Shown here: positions 46,419 through 53,945 of the stretch, piece after piece | Layout of the letters: each line of letters opens with the position of its first letter | How positions within the stretch are numbered: position 1 is the first letter of the stretch | Source: Niveibacterium terrae | GTDB taxonomy: Bacteria; Pseudomonadota; Gammaproteobacteria; Burkholderiales; Rhodocyclaceae | Assembly (NCBI RefSeq): GCF_048213115.1 | Contig: NZ_CP172404.1 | Coordinates: forward strand, 1,240,001-1,304,000 | DNA: 64,000 nucleotides | Direction: 5' to 3' | Translations under genes and position numbers: made by a program | The notes under the pieces: model-generated | Databases searched by the model: none | Told to the model about the DNA's origin: nothing | The model's input: only the letters and a program-made list of their open reading frames with translations

Positions 46419-46447
46419 AAAAAAATCCCGGAGTCCTGCTCCGGGAT
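46419..46447 (-). terminator. Terminator of the PEP-CTERM gene
   Basis: On the minus strand, a perfect 9-bp stem ATCCCGGAG/CTCCGGGAT (loop of 5) is followed by a run of six to seven U. Confidence 0.9.
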
Positions 46448-46471
46448 CGGCGTGTTTGAATTCGCCCGCGT

Positions 46472-47260
46472 TCAGCGGCGCAGAGCCAGACCGATCAGAC
46501 CCAGCGCAAGCAGCGCGAGGCTGGTCGGTTCGGGAACGGTCGGGTCGGGATTGCTCAGCTGCAGTGACGTCGTGATCGCAAAGTTCGACTGGGACGTATG
46601 GCGCTCGGCCTGGAACACGTCGAGCGAGTAGTCCTTGCCGTCGACGAGACCCAGCGAGTTCAGGCTCACGCTTGCCGACTCCGCACCATGGACTCCGCCC
46701 AGATCGATCGCAAGCGTTTTGTTGATGAACACGAACACGTCGTCGTCGCCGGTGAAGCTGAAGGTGTCGTTGTTTGCTGCGAGGTAGGTGAAGCTCGTGT
46801 GGAACTCGGTCGTGAACGCGAAGTTGTGCCCGCCGTCGGGTTGCGCAAGCAGCGCGCCGTCGATCGGGAAGAACGAGGAGTTGCTGTACTGGTAAAGGGT
46901 CGGACTGATCTTGTTCAGCGTAATGCTGACGGTTCCGGTCCGGTTTACGGTCGGATCGTCGTGATACCACTGGTAGAACGAGGCGGCGCTGGTGATCGTC
47001 GGATTCGCATTGGCCGACGCATAGACCGGTTTGCCGTCGGCGCCCAGAGTGGTCTGGACGATTCCCCTGTCGTCACCGCTTTTGCTCTGGAAGTCGGGGT
47101 GACCGGCGACGCCGTTGTAGCTCGTACCGGCGAAGTTGAAATCCCTGACTGTGCCGGTCAGCGTGATCGCATCGGCCTGACAGACCGCGGGCAGCAGGCC
47201 GATCGCGAGAAGTGCTCCGCTCAGCGCGGAGATGAGGGCTTTTCCGGTCGGACGCTTCAT
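46472..47260 (-). CDS. PEP-CTERM sorted protein with fibro-slime domain
   Basis: 262 residues. A signal peptide (MKRPTGKALISALSGALLAI...ADA) precedes a fibro-slime/PA14-like domain with the hallmark FTGDDDVFVFINKTLAIDLG, and the C-terminus is the sorting signal VPEPTSLALLALGLIGLALRR-type (VPEPTSLALLALGLIGL then RR). Exosortase would cleave at PEP and release or anchor the protein outside the cell, typically with exopolysaccharide. ATG 47260 is chosen for its AGGAAG ribosome binding site. It is a stand-alone gene with a sigma-54-like promoter, as known for PEP-CTERM genes controlled by PrsK/PrsR and RpoN. Confidence 0.87.
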   Translation of the reverse strand: MKRPTGKALISALSGALLAIGLLPAVCQADAITLTGTVRDFNFAGTSYNGVAGHPDFQSKSGDDRGIVQTTLGADGKPVYASANANPTITSAASFYQWYHDDPTVNRTGTVSITLNKISPTLYQYSNSSFFPIDGALLAQPDGGHNFAFTTEFHTSFTYLAANNDTFSFTGDDDVFVFINKTLAIDLGGVHGAESASVSLNSLGLVDGKDYSLDVFQAERHTSQSNFAITTSLQLSNPDPTVPEPTSLALLALGLIGLALRR

Positions 47261-47298
47261 GATTTTCTTCCTGGTCAAGATGATCTTGCCAAGATTTA

Positions 47299-47314
47299 AG
47301 CAAGCTCGATGCCT
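47299..47314 (-). promoter_or_regulatory. Sigma-54 promoter of the PEP-CTERM gene
   Basis: The minus strand reads AGGCATCGAGCTTGCT, matching TGGCAYR-N4-TTGCW except at positions 1 and 7; the invariant GG and GC are present with correct spacing. Predicted start is near 47288, 28 nt before the ATG. Confidence 0.7.
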
Positions 47315-47333
47315 GAAAGAAAAATGCTATGAA

Positions 47334-47347
47334 TTCAACGCGTTGAA
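47334..47347. promoter_or_regulatory. Perfect palindrome upstream of the PEP-CTERM promoter
   Basis: TTCAACGCGTTGAA is a perfect 14-bp palindrome ~53 bp upstream of the predicted start. A second dyad, GTGT-N11-ACAC (47375-47393), is centred ~96 bp upstream. Either could be an activator site. Confidence 0.45.
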
Positions 47348-47408
47348 AGCGCAGGGGCGTCACTGTGCGGATGAGTGTAAGCTGATCCGACACCGTCTGC
47401 GCCCTGCG

Positions 47409-48248
47409 TCATTCCCCGAGCAGAGGCAGGATTGCGGCGAGACCGCAGTGATCCAGCGCGTAGTCGGCGGCGGCCCGGACGACGGGTTTCGCATGGTAGG
47501 CGAAGGAGAGGCCCGCGGCGCCGAACATCTTCAGGTCGTTTGCACCGTCACCGACCGCGATCGTCTCGTCAACGGTCGCGCCGATCGCGGAACGCACTTC
47601 CTCGAGGGTGCGGCGCTTCTTTGCGGCATCGACGATCTCGCCGATCACCCGGCCGGTGAGCTTGCCGTCGATGATTTCCAGCTCGTTGGCGACCGCATGG
47701 TCGAAGCCCAGGCTCTTCCTGAGCCGCTCGGTGAAGAAAGTGAAACCTCCCGAGACCAGGACCGTCGTGATGCCTTCGGCATTCAGGCGCGAGAGCAGCT
47801 CGGTCGCGCCCGGGTTCAGGTTCAGACGCTCAGCGAAGACGTGCTCCAGCGCCGAGGCTTCCAGACCTTCGAGCAACGCGACCCGCCGCTTCAGCGATTC
47901 GGAGAAGTCGATTTCGCCGCGCATCGCCGCCGCGGTGATCGCGGCCACCTGCGGTTTGACTCCGGCCAGATCGGCGATCTCATCGATGCACTCGATCGTG
48001 ATCAGCGTCGAGTCCATGTCGGTGATGAAAAGCTTGAAATCGTCGAGTCGGCGTTCGGTGGGCACCCAGCCCAGATCGAAGCCGGCGTTCGCTGCCGCTT
48101 CCGCGAGGCCGGGGACGCGCTGGGCACCTTCAAGCCGCCAGGCCGTGGCGCTCAGGCGAGTGATCGCGTGAGCTTGTCCGAGATGGGCGAGGGCTTCGAG
48201 TGCCAGGGGATCGACAACGACCCCCTGGACGATAAGGTATTCGCTCAC
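47409..48248 (-). CDS. serB: Phosphoserine phosphatase
   Basis: 279 residues of the HAD superfamily. The nucleophile motif is FITDMDSTLI, followed by ECIDEIADLAG, LVSGGFTFFTERL and the metal-binding AVGDGANDLKM. About 80 N-terminal residues form the small ACT-like domain of the long SerB type. It dephosphorylates phosphoserine in serine synthesis. The start overlaps the aroG stop (ATGA), so the two are co-translated. Confidence 0.95.
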   Translation of the reverse strand: MSEYLIVQGVVVDPLALEALAHLGQAHAITRLSATAWRLEGAQRVPGLAEAAANAGFDLGWVPTERRLDDFKLFITDMDSTLITIECIDEIADLAGVKPQVAAITAAAMRGEIDFSESLKRRVALLEGLEASALEHVFAERLNLNPGATELLSRLNAEGITTVLVSGGFTFFTERLRKSLGFDHAVANELEIIDGKLTGRVIGEIVDAAKKRRTLEEVRSAIGATVDETIAVGDGANDLKMFGAAGLSFAYHAKPVVRAAADYALDHCGLAAILPLLGE

Positions 48249-49315
48249 CCGGCTCTCCGTGCGGCGATGACGGAGCGCAGCTCTTCGCGGCTACGCCTGA
48301 GGATGGCCTCAGTGGTCTCCCACGAGATGCAGCCGTCGGTGACCGAGCAGCCGTATTTCATCTTGTCGGCGTCCTGGATAGGCTGATTGCCGGCCTCGAT
48401 GAAACTCTCGATCATGACGCCGACGATCGAACGGTTGCCTTCGCGGATCTGGTGCGTGACGTCGCGTAGCACCAGCGGCTGGTACTCGGGGTTTTTCCAC
48501 GAGTTCGCGTGCGAGCAGTCGACCATGATGTTCAGCGGCAGGCCGGCTTTGGCAAGCGCCTTCTCGACCAGCGAGACAGAGACCGTGTCGTAGTTCGGAC
48601 GACCGCCGCCGCCGCGCAGCACGACATGGCCGTAGGGATTGCCGCGGGTGCGGATGATCGCGCTCTGGCCTTCGTCGCTCATACCCAGGAAGCTGTGCGC
48701 GGCCGCGGCGGACAGGATGCCGTTGACCGCCGCGTCGATCGAGCCGTCGGTGCCGTTTTTGAAGCCGACCGGAGTCGAAAGGCCTGAGGCCATCTCGCGG
48801 TGGGTCTGGGATTCGGAAGTGCGTGCGCCGATCGCTGTCCAGCTGACCAGGTCTCCGTAATACTGAGGCGCGATCGGATCCAGCGCCTCAGTTGCGGCCG
48901 GCAGGCCCAGCTCGGCGACGTCGCGCAGAAACTGGCGACCGCGCTCCATGCCTTCGGCGATCAGGAAGGAGTCATCCATCCTCGGGTCGTTGATGAAGCC
49001 CTTCCAGCCAGTCGTCGTCCGTGGCTTTTCGAAGTACACCCTCATCACGACATAGAGGGTGTCGGAGACTTCATCGGCGAGGCGCTTGAGTCGACGCGCA
49101 TAGTCGATTCCGGCCACCGGATCGTGGATCGAACAGGGGCCGATGATCACCATCAGGCGTGGATCCTTGTGATCGAGGATGTCGATCAGGGTTTTGCGAC
49201 CTTCGACGACCGTTGTGGCCGCCTTTTCGGTCATCGGCACCAGGGTTTTGACTTCGGCCGGAGAGGGCATGCGGTCGAAGCCGAGCACATTGAGGTTCTC
49301 TGTCTGGGAGATCAT
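48245..49315 (-). CDS. aroG: 3-deoxy-7-phosphoheptulonate synthase (type I DAHP synthase)
   Basis: 356 residues of the AroF/G/H family. Typical blocks are IIGPCSIHDPVAGIDYA, VYFEKPRTTTGWKG, GARTSESQTHREMASGLS, FKNGTDGS and IMVDCSHANSWK. It condenses PEP and erythrose 4-phosphate in the first step of aromatic amino-acid synthesis. Which amino acid inhibits it cannot be read here. ATG 49315 is chosen because GGAGGC lies just upstream; the frame upstream overlaps the acyltransferase gene. It lies 35 bp downstream of that gene. Confidence 0.94.
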   Translation of the reverse strand: MISQTENLNVLGFDRMPSPAEVKTLVPMTEKAATTVVEGRKTLIDILDHKDPRLMVIIGPCSIHDPVAGIDYARRLKRLADEVSDTLYVVMRVYFEKPRTTTGWKGFINDPRMDDSFLIAEGMERGRQFLRDVAELGLPAATEALDPIAPQYYGDLVSWTAIGARTSESQTHREMASGLSTPVGFKNGTDGSIDAAVNGILSAAAAHSFLGMSDEGQSAIIRTRGNPYGHVVLRGGGGRPNYDTVSVSLVEKALAKAGLPLNIMVDCSHANSWKNPEYQPLVLRDVTHQIREGNRSIVGVMIESFIEAGNQPIQDADKMKYGCSVTDGCISWETTEAILRRSREELRSVIAARRAG

Positions 49316-49350
49316 GAAGCCTCCTTTGAATGATTCTGGAATGGACGGGG

Positions 49351-50247
49351 TCAGACGGCGCTCTGGCTGGCTTCGCGCTTGAGCTCTTCGAGCAGTAGAT
49401 CCTTCTCCTGCCACATCGTATGCACCCAGGCCTGGACCCGGGCGCGGAAGGCGGCATCGCGCTCGTAGTCGCCGTCGATCAGATCGCGAGGGATCGCGAT
49501 CTCGCGCACGCGAACCCGAACCTCATGCACTCCGCCCGACAGGATGTCCCAGAAGGTCGGCACTCCGTGCGGATAGAGGATCGTCACGTCGAGCATTGAA
49601 TCGAATTGCTCCCCCATCGTTGCCAGGGCGATCGAGAGTCCGCCAATCTTGGGCTTGAGCAGGTTCTTGTACGGCGAGCGTTGAGCGCTGTGCTTGGCTG
49701 CGGTCAGCCGCGTGCCTTCAAGGAAGTTCATGACCGAGGTGGGCAGGGTTTTGAAGCGCTCGCAGGCCTTGCGCGTTGCGGCCAGATCGCTGCGTCCGCT
49801 CTTCGCGCCCTTGCCGCGGCGCATGAACGGGAAGTCGAGCGCCCACCAGGCCAACCCGATCACCGGCACATAGATCAGTTCCTGTTTGAGGAAAAATTTC
49901 AGGAAAGGAATCCTGTCCTGGAAAATTTTCTGCAGCACCAGGATGTCCACCCAGCTCTGGTGGTTGCTGCTGACGAGATACCAGCCGCGCTTGCGCAGCG
50001 TGTCCGTGCCTTCGACGTCCCAGCGGACCTTCTGCAGCAGCGCTATCCACAGGCCGTTGATGCGGACCCAGGTATCGGCCAGCGCGTTGAGGACACGGTC
50101 GACGATGCGTCGGGCCAGGCTGCCGGAAGGCAGAACCAGCTTGGCGAGCGCGAACGGGATCATGACGCAGGTGAGGATCAGGGTGTTGGCGGCGATGATC
50201 AGCGAGCCAATACAGCCCTTGATCGAGGAGACGACCGGATTCGACAT
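49351..50247 (-). CDS. YihG-like lysophosphatidic-acid-type acyltransferase
   Basis: 298 residues. An N-terminal hydrophobic segment anchors it in the inner membrane. Acyltransferase blocks are visible: SSNHQSWVDIL (HX4D), FPFMRRG and NFLEGTRLT, with GVPTFWDILSGG further on. The length and sequence fit the YihG/YihG-like branch rather than PlsC. It would acylate lysophosphatidate for phospholipid synthesis. It lies 52 bp after the histidine kinase gene and 35 bp before aroG on the same strand. Confidence 0.87.
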   Translation of the reverse strand: MSNPVVSSIKGCIGSLIIAANTLILTCVMIPFALAKLVLPSGSLARRIVDRVLNALADTWVRINGLWIALLQKVRWDVEGTDTLRKRGWYLVSSNHQSWVDILVLQKIFQDRIPFLKFFLKQELIYVPVIGLAWWALDFPFMRRGKGAKSGRSDLAATRKACERFKTLPTSVMNFLEGTRLTAAKHSAQRSPYKNLLKPKIGGLSIALATMGEQFDSMLDVTILYPHGVPTFWDILSGGVHEVRVRVREIAIPRDLIDGDYERDAAFRARVQAWVHTMWQEKDLLLEELKREASQSAV

Positions 50248-50298
50248 GAGTTTTCCTGCAGCAAAAAGAGATACTTCTCCGGGCGTGCCCGGGGAAGA

Positions 50299-51768
50299 CT
50301 AGACGGTCGGGAGTTCGATCCAGAAACGGCTACCGCGACCGAGAGTGCTCTCGACGCCTATGCGCCCATCCATCAGATGGACAAGACGCTGGGTCAGCGC
50401 GAGACCCAGACCCGTCCCCTCGACATCGCCGGAGCTGTCTGCCGCGCGAACGAAAGGTTCGAACAGGCGAGCCTGATCCGCTTCCGAGATGCCCCGGCCA
50501 TCATCTTCGACCGCGATATGCAGGTATTTTACCCTGCCTTCGGCGAGCTCTCGGTGACTGATTCTGACCCAGCCATTTGGGTGGTTGTACTTGATTGCAT
50601 TCGAGAGCAGGTTCAGCATCACCTGGCGCACCCTCAGCGCATCGCCGATCACCTGGGGGGCGGCTCCGCCCGCGTACTCGAGGCGGACCTTCTTCTGCGA
50701 GGCCAGGGGCTCGACGATCTCACAGGCCTCGGCGATGAACTGGTCGGCGGCAAGAGGCGCAGGGTTCAGCGTGATCCGTCCCGCATCGGCACGCGCGAGT
50801 TCGAGAACCTGGTTGATCAGTTCGAGCAGGTGTGCGCCCGCCTGGCGGATCAGGCGGATGCTGTCCTCCTGGTCGGGATGCTCGTCGAGGCCCAGCAAAT
50901 CCGAAAAGCCCAGGATCGCGTTGAGCGGTGTTTTCAGTTCGTGGCTCATCGCCGCGAGAAAACGGCTTTTGGCGTGGTTGGCGCTGTCCGCCGCGTCGCG
51001 CGCGGCAAGCAGCGCGGCTTCATAGCGAACCCTGGCCGTGATATCGGAAAAGCACCAGACGTGGCCTATCGTCTGCTGGTTCAGGCGCTGCGGGCTGATG
51101 ACGCACTCGAGCTGGCGACCATCGATCAGCGCGAGCTGCTGGCGGATCTGCTGGTCGGGGTTCTGCGCGAGCTTTATCTGCAGTTCCGGCCAGTCCGCGG
51201 GTTCGGCGAGCCGCGCGAGCAGTTGCTCGGCGAGTTCCGCATCTTTCGTGCTGACCCCGATTTCGGGCGCGAGGCCGAAAAGGGCTGCGAAGCGGCGGTT
51301 GAAGTTCTGGACGCGGCCCTGCGCATCGGTCACGAGAAGCCCGTCGGCCGTGGCTTCGAAGGTCGCGGCCAGCAGCGATGCGGTGTGTGCGGAAAGCTCC
51401 TCGGCGATGCGGCTGCGGGAGATGTCATGGGCGCGCAGGACCAGCAGAGTCCGCCCGTCCAGTTCCTCTTTCGTGATGCTCTTCTCGACCGTGCGCCGGC
51501 CACCGCGAAAACCGCGGTAGAAGCCTTCGCTAGGCGCGCGTTCGCTGCTGCGTCCGTTGCGCACTTCCTCCCAGAAGAAATGATCGGCCATCCCTGTTTC
51601 GACACGGGAGATCGGGGAACCGATCAGTTCCTCGGGCGCGCATTCGAACATCCGGGCGGCATCGGCATTCGCGAAGACGATGTTCAGCGTTAGGGGGTCG
51701 ATCGCGAGCAGGGCTTGCCCGCAGTGATCGACGAGACTGGCAAGGGTTTTTGCTGACAGGGGGCTCAC
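50299..51768 (-). CDS. PAS-containing soluble sensor histidine kinase
   Basis: 489 residues, no membrane helix. Two PAS domains (residues ~5-120 and ~130-250; LLAATFEATADGLLVTDAQG), then HisKA with FLAAMSHELKTPLNAILGFSD and HATPase with LNLLSNAIKYNHPNG, EDDGRGI and GTGLGLALTQRL. It should sense an intracellular signal and phosphorylate a receiver encoded elsewhere. The start overlaps the stop of the HD-GYP gene by 4 nt (ATGA), tying this kinase to cyclic-di-GMP turnover. Confidence 0.9.
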   Translation of the reverse strand: MSPLSAKTLASLVDHCGQALLAIDPLTLNIVFANADAARMFECAPEELIGSPISRVETGMADHFFWEEVRNGRSSERAPSEGFYRGFRGGRRTVEKSITKEELDGRTLLVLRAHDISRSRIAEELSAHTASLLAATFEATADGLLVTDAQGRVQNFNRRFAALFGLAPEIGVSTKDAELAEQLLARLAEPADWPELQIKLAQNPDQQIRQQLALIDGRQLECVISPQRLNQQTIGHVWCFSDITARVRYEAALLAARDAADSANHAKSRFLAAMSHELKTPLNAILGFSDLLGLDEHPDQEDSIRLIRQAGAHLLELINQVLELARADAGRITLNPAPLAADQFIAEACEIVEPLASQKKVRLEYAGGAAPQVIGDALRVRQVMLNLLSNAIKYNHPNGWVRISHRELAEGRVKYLHIAVEDDGRGISEADQARLFEPFVRAADSSGDVEGTGLGLALTQRLVHLMDGRIGVESTLGRGSRFWIELPTV

Positions 51769-53045
51769 GGGGTGTCCTGTGCATTCGGGACCGGGCTGTG
51801 AGCGAGGTCGAAGTAATACGCGACCCGTCGGCGCGGGGCGAGATAGTCGAAAACTTCGCGCGGCAGCTGGCTGGGGCGCATCGTTCGGCTGATCGACAGT
51901 TCCTGTTCCTGTTCGAGGTCGAGCAGGATTGCTTCCTCGTGGGGAATGCGCGGGTCGTAGACCTGGACGACCGGGCGCAGAGGGCGGGACGAGTTGACTG
52001 ACATCACCATGCCGAATGCGTCGTCGCCGAGAACGACCAGGGTGCCGGGCGGATAGACGCCCAAGCAGCGGATGAAGATCGAGAGCGGGCCGGCCTCGAA
52101 ACGATTGCGCTGCTGGGCATACATCTGTGAGAGCGCCTCATGAGGCGTCAGGGCCCTGAGCGGATTCGCCGGGTTGCACAGGTTGTCGTAGGTGTTCGCG
52201 ATCGCGACGATCTTCGCAAGCAAGGAGATCTTCTCGCCTGACAGGTGCTGGGGATAGCCTGAACCGTCGACTGCCTCGTGGTGTTGGGCGATCACGGTCA
52301 GCGCCTCGGAAGCCAGGCCCAGTTTGCGACCGGCGGCGAGGCCGAAGGCGACATGCTCCTGAACCAGGGCCTGCTCGGCTGCCGTCAGCGCCGGCAGGCG
52401 CTGCAGCCGGTCGGGAACGTTGAGTTTGCCGATGTCGTGGAGCAGCGCACCGACGCCCAGCTGGATGACCGCTTCGCGCGATGCGTTCAGCTCCCGCGCC
52501 AGCATCAGCGAGAGCACCGCGACATTGAGCGGGTGCTGGTAGAAGTCTTCGCCGGCGATCCGCTCGGGCATCAGATTGACGGCGATGTCGCGCTGGGTCA
52601 GCAGCGAGTCGGCCATCTTCTCCGCCAGCGAAGTCATCCTTCCACGGGATTCCTCGGGAAGGGAGAGCAGATTGCGGTTGATCGCCTTCAGTTCCTGCGA
52701 AGTCTCGGCGAATTCGTGTTCGCATTTGCTGATCGCCTGCCGCTGATGGCGCAGTTTGCGAACCCTCTGACGCTTGCTCTCGAGGTCGGGATTCGGCTGC
52801 TCATCGACCGGGGATTCGCCTGCGCCGCCGGCAGAGGGTGGGAGCGGCTCGCTGTGGCTGCGCTGGGGCGAGTAACGGATTTCGCGCAGGCCAAGTTTGC
52901 GGATCTGCCTGAGCTGATCCTCAGTCTTGATCCGGAAGCTCGAAAACGGGAAGGGGTGATCCATCCAGGCCAGGTCCAGATGGATGTAAAGACCTGTGCG
53001 CAGCTGTTCGGGCTTCAGAAAGAAAGACTTGTTGTGTTCGGGCAT
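51765..53045 (-). CDS. DUF3391/HD-GYP cyclic-di-GMP phosphodiesterase
   Basis: 426 residues. An N-terminal DUF3391 domain (residues ~5-130, with a proline/acid linker and coiled coil) precedes an HD-GYP domain: HPLNVAVLSLMLAREL, GALLHDIGKL (the HD pair), EHVAFGLAAGRKLGL and HHEAVDGSGYPQHLSG (the GYP motif). Metal ligands appear intact, so hydrolysis of cyclic-di-GMP to pGpG or GMP is expected. It is the first gene of a two-gene unit with the histidine kinase. Confidence 0.92.
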   Translation of the reverse strand: MPEHNKSFFLKPEQLRTGLYIHLDLAWMDHPFPFSSFRIKTEDQLRQIRKLGLREIRYSPQRSHSEPLPPSAGGAGESPVDEQPNPDLESKRQRVRKLRHQRQAISKCEHEFAETSQELKAINRNLLSLPEESRGRMTSLAEKMADSLLTQRDIAVNLMPERIAGEDFYQHPLNVAVLSLMLARELNASREAVIQLGVGALLHDIGKLNVPDRLQRLPALTAAEQALVQEHVAFGLAAGRKLGLASEALTVIAQHHEAVDGSGYPQHLSGEKISLLAKIVAIANTYDNLCNPANPLRALTPHEALSQMYAQQRNRFEAGPLSIFIRCLGVYPPGTLVVLGDDAFGMVMSVNSSRPLRPVVQVYDPRIPHEEAILLDLEQEQELSISRTMRPSQLPREVFDYLAPRRRVAYYFDLAHSPVPNAQDTP

Positions 53046-53119
53046 TGCCTGGCCGGGTCGATGGAAACACTATGACGTCACCGCTCGTTTACGGCCGGGC
53101 TACGCCCGACTTGAGTCTC

Positions 53120-53833
53120 TCATTCGCCAGACGCGATCGGTTTTGCGACGACGATCTGGTAGACGCCGCCGAAGAAGGTGCGTTTTTCCCAGCTGAAGCG
53201 TTCGGGCTGGCTCGCGTACTCGCGGATCTCGTGCATCCAGGTCGATTCGGCGAAGGGCTCGAGCTTGGCATTGACGAAGCGCAGGATCCAGCCGATTGGT
53301 TGCCAGGGGCGCGGGCGGTGATAATCGACAAACACGACCTTGCCGTCCTTCTCGACCGACGCGAGCATCCGGTCGACGACTTCGCGCTTCTTTTCTTCGG
53401 GGACTTCGTGGAGCAGGAAGAAGCTGCAGACGAGATCGTAGATCTGGCCTACCCAGTGTGCGGCATCGCAGTGCGTGACCCTGGCCCAGGCGCGATCCGC
53501 CAGTTTCTTCTCGGCATGCTCAATCTGGATGGGCGTGACATCGGTGAGCTGGAAGAGCCCCTTGTCGCCAACCTTGTCCGCGGCCCGTTTGACGAGATCC
53601 CCATAGACGTGGGCAACCTGCCAGACGCGCGATCCCGGGCAGATTTCGTTCAGATAGGCGCGCATCAGGCGTTGGTCGTTCGCGAACAGCAGCACGCGAA
53701 CGACGATGTTACGGTCCAGCCAGCGCACATAGCGCGGATTCACATAGGCCCAGTCATAGACTTCGGTCATGTAGGCGGGCAGGGCGACTGCGGATTCGAC
53801 GGCAGCGTTTTCTTCGGATGTCGCTTGGTTCAT
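53120..53833 (-). CDS. rquA: Rhodoquinone biosynthesis protein RquA (methyltransferase-like)
   Basis: 237 residues from ATG 53833. The fold is a class I SAM enzyme but motif I is not the usual GxGxG; it reads VWQVAHVYGDLVKRAADKV, followed by LTDVTPIQIEHAEKKL and CSFFLLHEVPEEKKREVV and VDYHRPRPWQP. The altered motif I plus the N-terminal YDWAYVNPRYVRWLDRN is the RquA pattern. RquA converts ubiquinone to rhodoquinone, which carries electrons to fumarate in anaerobic respiration. It lies 112 bp downstream of mfd on the same strand. An ordinary UbiE-like methyltransferase is the alternative. Confidence 0.75.
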   Translation of the reverse strand: MNQATSEENAAVESAVALPAYMTEVYDWAYVNPRYVRWLDRNIVVRVLLFANDQRLMRAYLNEICPGSRVWQVAHVYGDLVKRAADKVGDKGLFQLTDVTPIQIEHAEKKLADRAWARVTHCDAAHWVGQIYDLVCSFFLLHEVPEEKKREVVDRMLASVEKDGKVVFVDYHRPRPWQPIGWILRFVNAKLEPFAESTWMHEIREYASQPERFSWEKRTFFGGVYQIVVAKPIASGE

Positions 53834-53945
53834 CGTTGTCTGGTCCCGTAACGGCGGGTGATCGCAAATAAGGTGAAAGCCTATCAGGCTTGACCGGGGG
53901 CGGGACTTGCGCCTTGGCAAAGCCGGGGCGAAAGCTGCCCGGCGG

